This document shows positions 43,773 through 53,259 of a stretch of 64,000 nucleotides of DNA, piece after piece. Position 1 is the stretch's first letter, and every line of letters starts with the position of its first letter. The position numbers and the translations under genes were made by a program. The notes beneath the pieces were generated by a model. The model had not been told where the DNA came from and did not search any database. It was given only the letters and a program-made list of their open reading frames with translations. This DNA comes from Phycicoccus duodecadis (GTDB lineage: Bacteria > Actinomycetota > Actinomycetes > Actinomycetales > Dermatophilaceae). The DNA lies in assembly GCF_002846495.1 (NCBI RefSeq), contig NZ_PJNE01000001.1, forward strand, positions 1,488,001 to 1,552,000. The letters run 5' to 3'.

Positions 43773-46700
43773 CGCGTTCCCCAACCACGGATAAAGATTG
43801 GCGTGTCCCACTGGATCTCTGAGCTTGGATCGACGGCTCGATTCAAAAGTTCGTAGCGACGATGGTTCCCCTGCGCCAGGGTCCTGCCGTCAGGGTAGGT
43901 AGCCATGTGCTCGCCATCCCTCGGCGTGAAGACGGAGTCGAGCAGCTCCTGGTCGGTCCGGCTCGCGGCTGATGCAGCCTTGGTCGCTTCCTTTCCATTG
44001 CCCGGTGCGACCTTGAGCAAGTCCCTCACGGTGGCGTTGGCCTCAGGCGCCGTCCTTGCGACGCGACTGAGTGTTCGCATGCTTGCAACAGCTGCCCTAA
44101 CGCCACCACGGATTCCAGCAACGACGGCAGTTCCAACACCCAGCGAAATAACAGCCATAGCCGCATCAATCGCTCCATTAACGAGCATCTCCCCAACGAG
44201 AGTGCCCGCCAAATAGTAGTTGCTTGCGCGAAGTGCCTGAGCGATCTCAAAGAGGTCGTCCGTAAAGTTTGCCGAGGCCAGCAGCGATTTAGCAATTTCA
44301 CCGATAGTACCCCATGGATTACGTGACAATGCATCAGCAAGATTACTGCCAAAACCGCTAGGGTCGGAAATAATTTTGGCAATGTCCTGTACCGGGGCCT
44401 TTGCTCCGGCGCTCAACCCGTCCGAGAACTCGTCCGCTGGGGACGGTGCGGGTTTCGGCGCTGGGGGTTTCGGCGGCTTCTGGTTGGTGCTCGGCGTGGA
44501 AGCCGGAAGGCCAGTTGTAGGTACCCCGTTAACCTTCTTCACCGACGTTTTTCCGTATTCACCGGTGCCTGCGTCTTGCGACAGGCCGGTCGGGTCAGCG
44601 TAGTTGACGGGGTTGTTGCTCGAGTAGGTATACGGATTGCCAGTTTGACTTGTGGACTGATCGTTCAGGGGATCCGTGCTGAGGAAGCGAGCGAGGGCCG
44701 TGTCGTAGTAGCGGGCCCCGAGTTCGGTCAGGCCGGTCGTTGCGTCGCGGGTCTTGCCAAGCCAGCCCTTGTCCGTGGCGAGGGTCGCGCTGCCGGCGCG
44801 TGGCTCACCGAAGGGGTCGGTGTAGGCGCGCCCAACAGCTCCAGTGGCGGCGTTGATCTGGAGGTCGACGCTGCCTTGCCGGTCATTGACCTGCCACGTG
44901 AGGCCGGCTTGTGTGCGAACGGCGACGGTGGTGCCCGCCAGGCCATACGTGCGGCGAGCCGCCGTGGTGGCGCCGTCCCTGATGTCGAGTTCGTCGCCTC
45001 CGGCGTAGAGGGTGACGGTGCCGTCGGGGGTGGTGCGCGTGAGGCGGGCGCCGTTGGAAGCGTGGACAAATGACGTAGATGCACCGGCGTTCGGAGTGAC
45101 ACTCGCCAAGTGGGAGAGGGCGTCCCACGTTAGGGCGGTTGCGCTGCCGCTCGGGCCGCGCGAGGTCATCTCGCCCCGGGGGTTGTAAACGTAGGTTGAG
45201 CCGTTCGCGGTGGCGGCGGCATGCGGGTGGGCGGTGTCATAGGTGTACTGGCTAGTCGTCGTGCCCCGGCGGACAGAGTTGATGTTGCCGTCGGTGGTGT
45301 AGGTCCATGAGGTGTTGTACCCGGCGGGTCCGGCGGCGGTAGAGGTGTCGCTGGTGTCGCAGGTGGTGGCTGTGGTTGTCCAGGAGTGGGTTAGCCGGTT
45401 GTAGCCGTCGTAGTCGTGGCACGTTCGTACGTCTGTGGCGGGGAGGGTGTCGGTGACGCTAGTGAGGTTCCCGGCGGGGTTCCATAGGTAGGTGTCGTTC
45501 TGCGCCGCCGTGGCGCCGCCGGTGGTCGCGACGCTGGTGGAAACCGTGGCCAGACGCTCGGTGGCTGCATCCCATCCGTAGCTGCGAGTCACCGCGTTGG
45601 TGCCGGTGCCGAGGATGCGACTGGCGAGGGTGCGGTTGGGGTTGAGCGTCGTTTGGACGAGGGTGGTGATCCCGCCGAGGGACGTGGTGAGACTGTTGGG
45701 CGCACCGAGCGCGTCGTAGCCGGTTGTCAGCGTCTCGGCGGCGAGGGTGCCCAGCGCTGGCAGGGCTGTCGTTACGGGTCGTCCGGTGGTTGGCTCGTAG
45801 GTCTGACTGGTGCTGATGGTGGTGGGGGTGGTCTTGCCGCCGAGTGCCGGGAAGGTCCACGTCATGCCGGTGGGCGCGCCGCGGTTGCTGTAGGCGGCGA
45901 CCGCAGTGGTGTAGGCGGCTCCTCCCTGGTAGGTGGTGACGACGGCGGGGTAGCCCTTGCCGCCTGTGGCGGTGTCGTAAGAGGTTTCGGTGAGCTTGGT
46001 GCCGGTGCTCACGGGGCCGTTCCATATGCTGGTGGGACGGTTGAGGGCGTCGTAGGCCGTCGAGAGGGTCACGGCGCCGCGAACGCTTTGGGTCAGATTG
46101 TTGTTGTCGTCATACGTGTTGGTGGTCGTGCCGGCGTCGGGGTCGGTGCTCGACGTCAGCCGGTCGGCAAGGTCGTACTGGTACGTGCTGACGTGGTTTG
46201 CCGGGTCTTTGATCTGGGTGAGGCGGCCAGAGAGGTCGTAGGTATTTTCGGTTTGGATGACGACGCCACCAGTGCCCTCTTCCCGGGTGGTCACACGCCC
46301 GAGGAGGTCGTTCGTGTCGGTGTGCACGACGCCGCCGGCGGGCGGGGTTGTGCGTGTCCGGTCGCCGAAGTACGCGGTCGTGGTCGACCACTTGAGTGCG
46401 CCCGCAGCCTCATAGCTGCTGCTGGTGGGCCGGCCCAGGGAGTCGTACTTGGTTCGTGTGAGATTGACGCTGGTCGGGTCGACTCCGAACATTCCGCCAC
46501 CGATCGTTCCGGACCGAACGAAGGGGGTCGTGGTGGTCATGACCTGGGCGCGGTCGTTGCGTTCGGTGTTGACCAGGAGCACGGCGGCCACGCCGTTAGC
46601 GACAGTCGGGCTCTGGGTCTGACGGGGTTGTCCGTGCTGGTCGAAGTAGGCGTAGGAGGTCAGGTAGGTCGAGTTCGGCTGCAGCTGAGAGGTCGCGACG

Positions 46701-49700
46701 CGCGGCGGGAGGTTCCGGTCGGCGTCCAGGGTGTAGGCGAAGGTGGTGCTGGCGGGCCCGGTGGTGGCCTGGCCGGGGAGCCAGACCGCGGCCAGCCGGC
46801 CGAGGCCGTCGTAGCTCGTGGTGGTCGTGTTCTGGTTCGCGTCCGTGACCGTCTTGGGCAGCATGCGTTCCGGTTCGAGGGTCGTAACGCTGCTCTGATT
46901 CGCTGCGTTAGTGACCGTCACCGAGCTCGGGATGCCGAGGGTCGGGTTGTAGACGGTGCTTGTGACGTTGTTGCGGGCGTCGGTGGCGCTGGTCACCCGG
47001 CCGTAGGTGTCGTAGGCGGCCTGGGTCGTGGACTGGGATGACCCGGTGAGGCTGCGCTTTGTCATGGTGACGTTGCCGGCACCAACGGCAGCCCCGAGGG
47101 TGCTGGACCCGTCGTAGTAGGTCTCGGTGCGCCTTCGCAGGGGCGCGTTGGCGGTGGCGCAGGCATCCCAGTACTGACTCACCGACGCCGGGTACTCGGT
47201 CCGATTGGCCACCAGGGTCGGGAAGTCCTGGGTATAGGTGGACTTCGCGCACTGGGCGAAGGTCCCACTGGTGGGGAGCAACCGTCCGCTGGTCTCGCGC
47301 TGGGTCTCCCGCCCGTACTGGTCCTGCACGACGCGCGTGTACAACGTCCGGGTGGAGACCGCGCCGCCGCCGTCAATGATGCTCTGACGCGCATCGGTGG
47401 CTGCCTCATACATGCGGTAGGCATCGCGCGTGGTGTCGGCGCTCGAGCCTGCTTGTACGACGCGCGCTGCGGCGTACCCGTGGATGACGCCAGACGCTTC
47501 ACCCCCGTTGCTTCCTGCCGCGCTGACGAAGGTGCTGACCTCCTCGCGTAGCAGCCCTTCTGCATATGCCCAATCCGTAAGGGTCGTCCCGCTTGAGTCG
47601 GTGAAGGAGACGCTCTTGACACCGCCGACCTTCTCGTCCAGGTGCATGCCCAAGTAGTACGTGTTCGTGCTGAGTGACAGGTTGGTCGCCGGGCCACCTG
47701 TCCAGGTTGGGTCCGACAATTCGCGGACCTGCACGGTGCGATACCCCCGCCAGTCTCCCCAAGACTGGGTCGAGTTCGGCGCGATCGGGTCGTCGTCATG
47801 GTGCCATGCGGCGTCCCCGATGTAGCTGTACGTGAAGGTCTGCTTGGCGGAGCGGAAGCCTGCGTACGGGTTGGGGCGAACGACCTGTGTGGCCACGTAC
47901 TTGTGGAAGATCCCGAACCCTGCCGGCCCGGACTCCGGGGTCCAGTAGCGGGGGAAGCACTCGGCGGTGTTGCTGTCCCACCCGCTGGTCGGGGTCGGTG
48001 ACGGGCACGCTCCGCCACCGCCGTGCCCGTAGGTGACGAGGGTTTCGCCTCCTAACTCGTCGACGATGTCGTCGACCCGGTACTTCTTCAGCTTCGGAAC
48101 AGTCGAGCTCCAGTCCACCCGGTTATCCAGCGCCACCCCGGTGAACGACACCATTGGTGTTGAGGCGTTAACCGTCCCTTGGGTGCCCGTGCGCTGAATT
48201 CGATACAGCCACAGCATCGGCGATGTGCCGTCGTTCGTCGTTGGGAACGTGTAGGCGAACGCGGTGCTGTCGACGATGGCGAAGGCGCTGCCGTTCCAGC
48301 GCAACGCTCGGGCCTCTCGGATGAGCACCAGAGAGAAGAACGTCGGTGCCTTCTCCGCGCAGGACGAGAAACAGTAAAGGTCGGCAGGGGTGTCCGGGTA
48401 CTGGGTAGCGGCGGCGGTGGTGACCGCTGGGCACCCGCGGTCCGCCGTGGACAGGCTGCCGTCGGCCTCCGCGGTGCAGCGCAGCCGGTAGATGAACTGC
48501 ACGCGGGCCTGCGGCTGCGACGACGGCGAGGCCATCGAGTAGTCCACATAGGAGAGGTACCCGCCCCGGACATAGAGCTCGTCACTAGCGCCGTTCAGGC
48601 GGTAGTGGTTGGTCTCGGCGCCGTAGTAGTACCGCGTGTAGTTGCCGTTGCGGTCCACCACGATATCCAAGTTCCACCTCCACCCCTGCTGGCACCAGGA
48701 CGTCGCGAACGTGGACTGGTGACATGGCTCGCCGGATGCCTCACCGAAGACCGGCACCGTCCACGTGGCATCCGACGCCGCGTTCTGCCCGAACCAGTAC
48801 GTGGTCCCGTCCGGTGTGTAGACGGCGAACCGCTCGCGGTCGTTATCCCCGTTATTGACCGTCCCCCCGGACAGCTTCTCGACCTTCCAGCCCGGGTCGT
48901 CCTGCAACCGGTACACCAGGGCCCCAGAGTTGACCGGCGTCGCTGCTGGGTCACGCACCAGCCGAGCCGACTGCCCACCCAGTGAGAGCCGCAGAGACTC
49001 GCCGGCGTCCGGCCAGCACAGGTCTGGAGTGGAACCACCGTCCGTCGCGCAGCTCTTGTACTGCCGCTCCACGAACGCGTTCCCCAACGACCAACCCAAC
49101 CCGAACTCGCCGACCTGCGCGTTGTCACCCGTGGTCATCCCGTCCACCGACGCAGACGAATAACCCAACCCAAACGACGGAGCATCGCCCCCGACCGAGG
49201 CGACGGCCGGCAAAGGGTAGGAATAGTTAAAGTCCCCCGTCTGCTGACCCACCGACCACGTGCTCGCGATCGACAACGACGTCGCCGAGTAATTCCCCTC
49301 CGGCCCTGAGCTCGTCGAGGCCAAGGTGTACGCCGCACCCCCACCTGAAGTCGCAGTGGGCAGACGAGCCCCCAGGAACGCCGGAGCGGCCCAGCCCCCC
49401 GTCCTCACGGAAGCCACCACACCCGACGGCGGTGCCGTCCCCGCGGAGCCCGCCTCTGCCCCAGTCGACACTTCCGCCGAGACCATCCCCGAGGTGGGGT
49501 CATAGGTGGTCGCCACGGGCTCTACGCCAACGCATCCGTCGGGAACGGGGCTACCCGCCACGGCGGCGTCCCACGCGCAGTCCTGCACCTTTGCAACGAC
49601 AAGGCGGGACGCGAAACCGCCGCCAAACGCCTGAGCGAAGCCAGAGATGTCAACCGATACCCCAACGGCGGCCACCGGCGCCGACGGGTCAGCTGGGGTC

Positions 49701-50164
49701 ACCTCAAACGCCACCCCGTGTCCGCCGACGGCCTCCGCGATGTCGTTGCCCTCGACGGACACCGTCACCTCACCGGCAGTCGGCTCTCCCATGAAGGCCG
49801 CGCCGACAACGCCAGCACCTGAACCGGAGCCCAGCAGCGATCGGCCCTTGCCCTTGGCCCGTCCGACTGAAACAACAGTGCCCGGCAAATTCGCGCGAGC
49901 GCCAATCGTGACCGGCAGCGCCACCCGCCCACGACCACGGCTGGGCCACGAGACCGGCTTGACCTTGTGCTGCGGCATCTCCCGCTGCGCCGGCCGCTTA
50001 CGCACGTCCACCACTCCCGGGAGCACCGGCTGGTCGGCAGCTACCCCCGCGCGCGAGGTGGGAGCGGCCAAGGCAGGTTCAGAAACTGGCACCACCCCGA
50101 CCCCAACCACCACTGCCAAGACCAGTCCAACGCCCACCCCGCCACGATGCATGCGCCGGAGCAT
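43769..50164 (-). CDS. RHS/YD-repeat polymorphic toxin
   Basis: A 2131-residue secreted RHS protein. An N-terminal Sec signal (VGLVLAVVVGVGVVPVSEPA, about residues 12-35) is followed by a TcdB-like/SpvB-like region, then many YD repeats, and the RHS core end GLTELGARYYDTALARFLST, then YTYSSNNPVNYADPTG near 44590. The variable C-terminus (about 270 residues) contains a Pro-rich linker, a hydrophobic Ala/Gly stretch, and a toxin tip with YPDGRTLAQGNHRRYELLNR. The GNHR motif resembles ParB/HNH-like nucleases but is not decisive. The 44030-44400 part has clearly lower GC, suggesting an exchanged toxin cassette. Immunity gene overlaps its end. Confidence 0.9.
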   Translation of the reverse strand: MLRRMHRGGVGVGLVLAVVVGVGVVPVSEPALAAPTSRAGVAADQPVLPGVVDVRKRPAQREMPQHKVKPVSWPSRGRGRVALPVTIGARANLPGTVVSVGRAKGKGRSLLGSGSGAGVVGAAFMGEPTAGEVTVSVEGNDIAEAVGGHGVAFEVTPADPSAPVAAVGVSVDISGFAQAFGGGFASRLVVAKVQDCAWDAAVAGSPVPDGCVGVEPVATTYDPTSGMVSAEVSTGAEAGSAGTAPPSGVVASVRTGGWAAPAFLGARLPTATSGGGAAYTLASTSSGPEGNYSATSLSIASTWSVGQQTGDFNYSYPLPAVASVGGDAPSFGLGYSSASVDGMTTGDNAQVGEFGLGWSLGNAFVERQYKSCATDGGSTPDLCWPDAGESLRLSLGGQSARLVRDPAATPVNSGALVYRLQDDPGWKVEKLSGGTVNNGDNDRERFAVYTPDGTTYWFGQNAASDATWTVPVFGEASGEPCHQSTFATSWCQQGWRWNLDIVVDRNGNYTRYYYGAETNHYRLNGASDELYVRGGYLSYVDYSMASPSSQPQARVQFIYRLRCTAEADGSLSTADRGCPAVTTAAATQYPDTPADLYCFSSCAEKAPTFFSLVLIREARALRWNGSAFAIVDSTAFAYTFPTTNDGTSPMLWLYRIQRTGTQGTVNASTPMVSFTGVALDNRVDWSSTVPKLKKYRVDDIVDELGGETLVTYGHGGGGACPSPTPTSGWDSNTAECFPRYWTPESGPAGFGIFHKYVATQVVRPNPYAGFRSAKQTFTYSYIGDAAWHHDDDPIAPNSTQSWGDWRGYRTVQVRELSDPTWTGGPATNLSLSTNTYYLGMHLDEKVGGVKSVSFTDSSGTTLTDWAYAEGLLREEVSTFVSAAGSNGGEASGVIHGYAAARVVQAGSSADTTRDAYRMYEAATDARQSIIDGGGAVSTRTLYTRVVQDQYGRETQRETSGRLLPTSGTFAQCAKSTYTQDFPTLVANRTEYPASVSQYWDACATANAPLRRRTETYYDGSSTLGAAVGAGNVTMTKRSLTGSSQSTTQAAYDTYGRVTSATDARNNVTSTVYNPTLGIPSSVTVTNAANQSSVTTLEPERMLPKTVTDANQNTTTTSYDGLGRLAAVWLPGQATTGPASTTFAYTLDADRNLPPRVATSQLQPNSTYLTSYAYFDQHGQPRQTQSPTVANGVAAVLLVNTERNDRAQVMTTTTPFVRSGTIGGGMFGVDPTSVNLTRTKYDSLGRPTSSSYEAAGALKWSTTTAYFGDRTRTTPPAGGVVHTDTNDLLGRVTTREEGTGGVVIQTENTYDLSGRLTQIKDPANHVSTYQYDLADRLTSSTDPDAGTTTNTYDDNNNLTQSVRGAVTLSTAYDALNRPTSIWNGPVSTGTKLTETSYDTATGGKGYPAVVTTYQGGAAYTTAVAAYSNRGAPTGMTWTFPALGGKTTPTTISTSQTYEPTTGRPVTTALPALGTLAAETLTTGYDALGAPNSLTTSLGGITTLVQTTLNPNRTLASRILGTGTNAVTRSYGWDAATERLATVSTSVATTGGATAAQNDTYLWNPAGNLTSVTDTLPATDVRTCHDYDGYNRLTHSWTTTATTCDTSDTSTAAGPAGYNTSWTYTTDGNINSVRRGTTTSQYTYDTAHPHAAATANGSTYVYNPRGEMTSRGPSGSATALTWDALSHLASVTPNAGASTSFVHASNGARLTRTTPDGTVTLYAGGDELDIRDGATTAARRTYGLAGTTVAVRTQAGLTWQVNDRQGSVDLQINAATGAVGRAYTDPFGEPRAGSATLATDKGWLGKTRDATTGLTELGARYYDTALARFLSTDPLNDQSTSQTGNPYTYSSNNPVNYADPTGLSQDAGTGEYGKTSVKKVNGVPTTGLPASTPSTNQKPPKPPAPKPAPSPADEFSDGLSAGAKAPVQDIAKIISDPSGFGSNLADALSRNPWGTIGEIAKSLLASANFTDDLFEIAQALRASNYYLAGTLVGEMLVNGAIDAAMAVISLGVGTAVVAGIRGGVRAAVASMRTLSRVARTAPEANATVRDLLKVAPGNGKEATKAASAASRTDQELLDSVFTPRDGEHMATYPDGRTLAQGNHRRYELLNRAVDPSSEIQWDTPIFIRGWGTR

Positions 50165-50789
50165 GGCAGTCCGCTGGGCATCCCCACAAGGAGAACCGCG
50201 AGATTAGTCCAGCGGTCCCACGTGGCTGAGCCGTGGGGGCCACGTGGTGCAGCCGCACGCACAAGGAGGCGCCCACGCCATCGCCCTACCAGCGACCACG
50301 CGGACCCCGTCCGGCTTTTGGCGCCAGACCCATTCGGCTCACCCGATTGAGTAGTGGCGGCAGTCGCTCCTCAGACGGCTGGACGGCCAGGGATGGCAAC
50401 GGGTGTGCCGCCTGCGTGCCACATGAATCCCGCTTGAGGCTTGAGGCTTGAGAACAGTGCCGCTGACTCCCAGGGCCGCGTTACGCACCCCATCGAGGGA
50501 GTCGACAACGCCAGCGGAAAGTAGCAGCGCGCCGAAGCCAAACATGAAGATCGAGACGACTACCCAGTCCGCGGGCCCGCGACCGACAGCGGCCACCACC
50601 CGACGAGGCAATGTCGCGGCTTCGCATGTGGTCATGATGCACTGCGCGAACGTCCGCTCATGCCGTAACTCGTCGGCGTGCGATGGCCGCATCCACGTTA
50701 TACATAGTATCGACAGTCGTAGGCGGCCGACCTAGCGTGTTGGGCACAACCAGGGCCACTCGGCCCCAATCCTTGCAGGAGGCAGTCCC
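50165..50789. other. Non-coding stretch upstream of the RHS gene, with arm-type repeats
   Basis: No well-supported gene. GTGCCGCCT (50405) and GTGCCACAT (50416) again start 11 bases apart, as at the element ends, but no tRNA-Thr fragment is beside them. This suggests a lost element end. The tail (50720-50760) carries TAGCGT before the next small gene. Confidence 0.5.
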
Positions 50790-50918
50790 ATGAGCACCCG
50801 TACCCGCATCACCGCCGCCGCGTTCGTCGCCGCTGCGGCCGGCAGCGTCCTTCTCGCCACCCCGGCCCAGGCCGCACCCGACACCGCCTGCATGCAGGCC
50901 GGCATCGCCACGCTCTGA
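50790..50918 (+). pseudogene. Secreted protein cut by the IS3 element
   Basis: A 42-codon ORF (MSTRTRITAAAFVAAAAGSV, then LLATPAQAAPDT) with a good ribosome site (AGGAGG) is almost only a Sec signal with an AQA cleavage site. The stop TGA is provided by the terminal repeat of the IS3 element (CTGAATCGCC), so the mature protein was removed by the insertion. No continuation is found on the other side. Confidence 0.7.
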
Positions 50919-50945
50919 ATCGCCCCGGGTTTCGTGGAGGCTCGG

Positions 50946-51923
50946 TTAGTTGGAACCGGCCCCTGCTGGGAGGGGTGTTTCAGGGTAGTGCTCGGGCGTG
51001 ATGCTGGCCCAGTAGTTGGCCTCGAGCTCGGCTGGCGGGATGAGGCCGATCTCGCCGTGGAGGCGTCGGTGGTTGAACCAGTCGGCGTACTCGGCGACGG
51101 CGATCTCGACGTCGCGCACGCACTTCCAGCCGCCCTTGGGGCGCATGGCCGGGTTGCGGATGCACTCGGCCTTGAACAGCGAGTTGAGAGCCTCGGCCAT
51201 CGCGTTGTCGTACGAATCGCCCTTGCTGCCAACGGATGCGACGGCCTCGGCTTCGGCGAGCCGCTCGGTGTAGCGAATCGCTCGATACTGGACTCCGCGG
51301 TCGCTGTGATGGACCAGGCCGGTGACGTCCTGGCTGGTCCGCTGCCGGGCCCAAAGGCCCATGTCGAGGGCGTCCAGGGCGAGGTCGGTGCGCATCGAGG
51401 TCGAGACCTGCCAGCCCACGATCATCCGGGAGAAGACGTCCAGGACGAACGCGACGTAGGTCCAGCCGGCGTGGGTGCGCACGTAGGTCAGGTCGGCCAC
51501 CCACAGCTGGTTCGGGCCGGTCGCGACGAACTCCCGCTTCACCAGGTCCTCCGGACGCGGCGTTTCGGCGCCCTCCGCGATGGTGGTGGTCTTGCGGGTC
51601 TTCTCCCGCGCGATCCCACGCAGCCCCTGGGCGCGCATCAGCCGCTCCACGGTGCACCGGGCGACCCGAACGCCCTGCCGGTTGAGCACGGCGTGGACCT
51701 TCCGGGCGCCGTACACCCCCAGGTTCGCCGCGTGGGCCGCCCTGATCTCGGCGACCAGCTCAGCGTCCCGGATGCTCCGCGCCGACGGGGGGCGGGTCTT
51801 GGAGGCGTAGTAGCCGCTCGGGGCGATCTCGACGTCCGCTGTGCGCAGGACCTCGATGATCGGCTCGACCCCGACCTCGCGCTCATCGACCACGTCGTGG
51901 CGATGGGCGTCGATGTAGGCCAC
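50946..51923 (-). CDS. IS3-family transposase OrfB (DDE integrase)
   Basis: A 325-residue protein with HTH_21 (NLGVYGARKVHAVLNRQG) and an rve domain. The DDE residues are in LWVADLTYV (Asp), HHSDRGVQY (Asp) and NAMAEALNSLFKAE (Glu). The GTG at 51923 overlaps the orfA stop TAG by one base. In IS3 elements the active transposase is often an OrfAB fusion made by a -1 frameshift; no obvious slippery run is seen here. Confidence 0.93.
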   Translation of the reverse strand: MAYIDAHRHDVVDEREVGVEPIIEVLRTADVEIAPSGYYASKTRPPSARSIRDAELVAEIRAAHAANLGVYGARKVHAVLNRQGVRVARCTVERLMRAQGLRGIAREKTRKTTTIAEGAETPRPEDLVKREFVATGPNQLWVADLTYVRTHAGWTYVAFVLDVFSRMIVGWQVSTSMRTDLALDALDMGLWARQRTSQDVTGLVHHSDRGVQYRAIRYTERLAEAEAVASVGSKGDSYDNAMAEALNSLFKAECIRNPAMRPKGGWKCVRDVEIAVAEYADWFNHRRLHGEIGLIPPAELEANYWASITPEHYPETPLPAGAGSN

Positions 51924-52243
51924 TACCTGGTGGTGGGGCGGTCGAGCTCCGCCGCGAAGAAAGCCGACGCCGTCCTCAAGATGTGGTTCGCGCGCCGCAG
52001 CTCACGGTTCTCCCGCTCCAGCTCGGCCAACCGCTGCGCGTCGCTCGTCGTCGTGCCCGCCCGGGTGCCACCGTCGACCTCAGCCTGCCGGACCCAGTTG
52101 CGCAACGTCTCGGGGTGCATCCCGAGCTGGCCGGCCACTCGCCCGATCGCGCCCGACCTCGTCGCCGGGTCCTGCCTCAACTCCACCGCCATCCGAGTCG
52201 CGCGCTCACGCAGCTCGTCGCCGTACTTCTTCGGTGCTGCCAT
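51923..52243 (-). CDS. IS3-family OrfA (HTH protein)
   Basis: A 106-residue protein starting MAAPKKYGDELRERATRM, with the HTH_Tnp_1 fold (GQLGMHPETLRNWVRQAEVD) and a C-terminal leucine-zipper-like coiled coil (LAELERENRELRRANHIL). Binds the IS ends. The in-frame ORF extends to 52276, but the ATG at 52243 fits the family start. Confidence 0.9.
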   Translation of the reverse strand: MAAPKKYGDELRERATRMAVELRQDPATRSGAIGRVAGQLGMHPETLRNWVRQAEVDGGTRAGTTTSDAQRLAELERENRELRRANHILRTASAFFAAELDRPTTR

Positions 52244-52294
52244 AACTCTCATCCTCCATGGATTGAGAGCCTCCACCAGACCCGGGGCGATTCA

Positions 52295-52694
52295 GCTTGT
52301 CGTGCTGAAGGACTCTGCGGTCCAGTACCTCAGACCGCCCAACCTGCGTGAGCTTCTTCGCTCGGTTACCCGCGATAGTCGTTTGCCACTGAGCCAACGC
52401 CTGGCCGCGAGATACCGACGCCAGGGTCTCAAGGTTGACCGACGGATCCATTGCCGCAGAGTCGATGGCCTTCCAGTAATCCACCACTGCCGCAACAGCT
52501 CGGCCCGCATCGTCGGTCGGCGTGACGGAAGGTGTTGGCGTCGCGGTGACTTCGGTGGGAGAGGCTGAGCCCGTTTTAGGCTGACTGCTCGTCGCCGTCG
52601 GCGGGACCACTGGCGACTGAACGTCGCAGGCTGCAGTGCCTGTCAGCAACAGTGCAGCCATCAGGACGCCAAGGAATGTGCGCTCCATCGTCAT
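52295..52694 (-). pseudogene. Lipoprotein with a Thr/Pro-rich linker, 3'-truncated by IS3
   Basis: From ATG 52694 (GGAGGGAGG upstream) the protein has a lipoprotein signal ending LLLTGTAACDVQ and a disordered Ser/Thr/Pro linker, then a helical domain (AVAAVVDYWKAIDSAAMDPS). The last native codons are near RVLQHDK; after 52295 the frame runs into the IS3 end and stops at 52206. Many actinobacterial lipoproteins of this kind are encoded on integrated elements. Function unknown. Confidence 0.7.
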
Positions 52695-52962
52695 TGACCT
52701 CCCTCCGGTCAACTTCAAATGCGCACCGACCACGATTGGCGGTCAGCCTCACGATCCCCTGCCAGCCGCATGACGCGACATAGCACCGTTAGGTGCATCA
52801 CCATGACACGGGATGCGCTCCATGGGAAGTCGAGCGAAGACCTGTGGATAACGGCGCTCGAGCGATGGTGCGGCTCGAGGTTCGCGCCAGCATGAAGCCT
52901 GACAGCCTTCGGAGTGACCACGAACGAACGCCGATCTGCGTTGGTGGACACAGGAGGTCGCG

Positions 52963-53154
52963 ATGACTCAGACAACCCGCCGCCACTACGAAACCCTCTC
53001 TGATGCTGCCACCCGCACCGGGCTCAGCATCAAGACGCTTCGCCGCCGTATTGCCGTTGGTGAGCTCGCTGCGTACCGGGCGGGCCCACGGGTCATCCGT
53101 CTAGACCCCGATGACGTAGACCGCTTGATGGTGCGCGTACCCACCTGCGACTGA
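52963..53154 (+). CDS. Excisionase-like helix-turn-helix protein
   Basis: A 63-residue protein with a MerR/Xis-type winged helix: YETLSDAATRTGLSIKTLRR followed by ELAAYRAGPRVIRLDPDDVD. The size, fold and place next to a tyrosine integrase fit a recombination directionality factor that helps excision. GGAGG precedes the ATG. It is convergent with the integrase gene. Confidence 0.82.
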   Translation: MTQTTRRHYETLSDAATRTGLSIKTLRRRIAVGELAAYRAGPRVIRLDPDDVDRLMVRVPTCD

Positions 53155-53259
53155 GGCAGATTCGAGCCTGCGCGCGTGCAGACCACTTACCGCGCGCGTG
53201 CGTTTCACGCCAATCCATTTGCGTCCTGGCGTGGGGAACCGTCCCGCACACCTCGTCCC

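Larger units (their letters stand above)
50915..52295 (-). mobile_element. IS3-family insertion sequence
   Basis: 1381 bases bounded by inverted repeats: CTGAATCGCCCCGGGT at 50915 and its complement ending at 52295, with GTGGAGGCTC extending them inward. It contains orfA and orfB. No 3-4 base target duplication is seen: the flanks are CGCT on the left and CTTG on the right, and two different broken genes lie at either end. This suggests a deletion or rearrangement after insertion. Confidence 0.85.

Noticed and set aside
45000..49500. CRISPR-like or satellite repeat in the repetitive middle of the RHS gene
   Set aside because: The repeats are degenerate YD motifs inside one continuous reading frame, not spaced identical repeats.
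50339..50692. A 117-codon minus-strand frame with one hydrophobic stretch
   Set aside because: No ribosome site is found, and its C-terminal part is a translation of the arm-type repeats. Not convincing as a gene.
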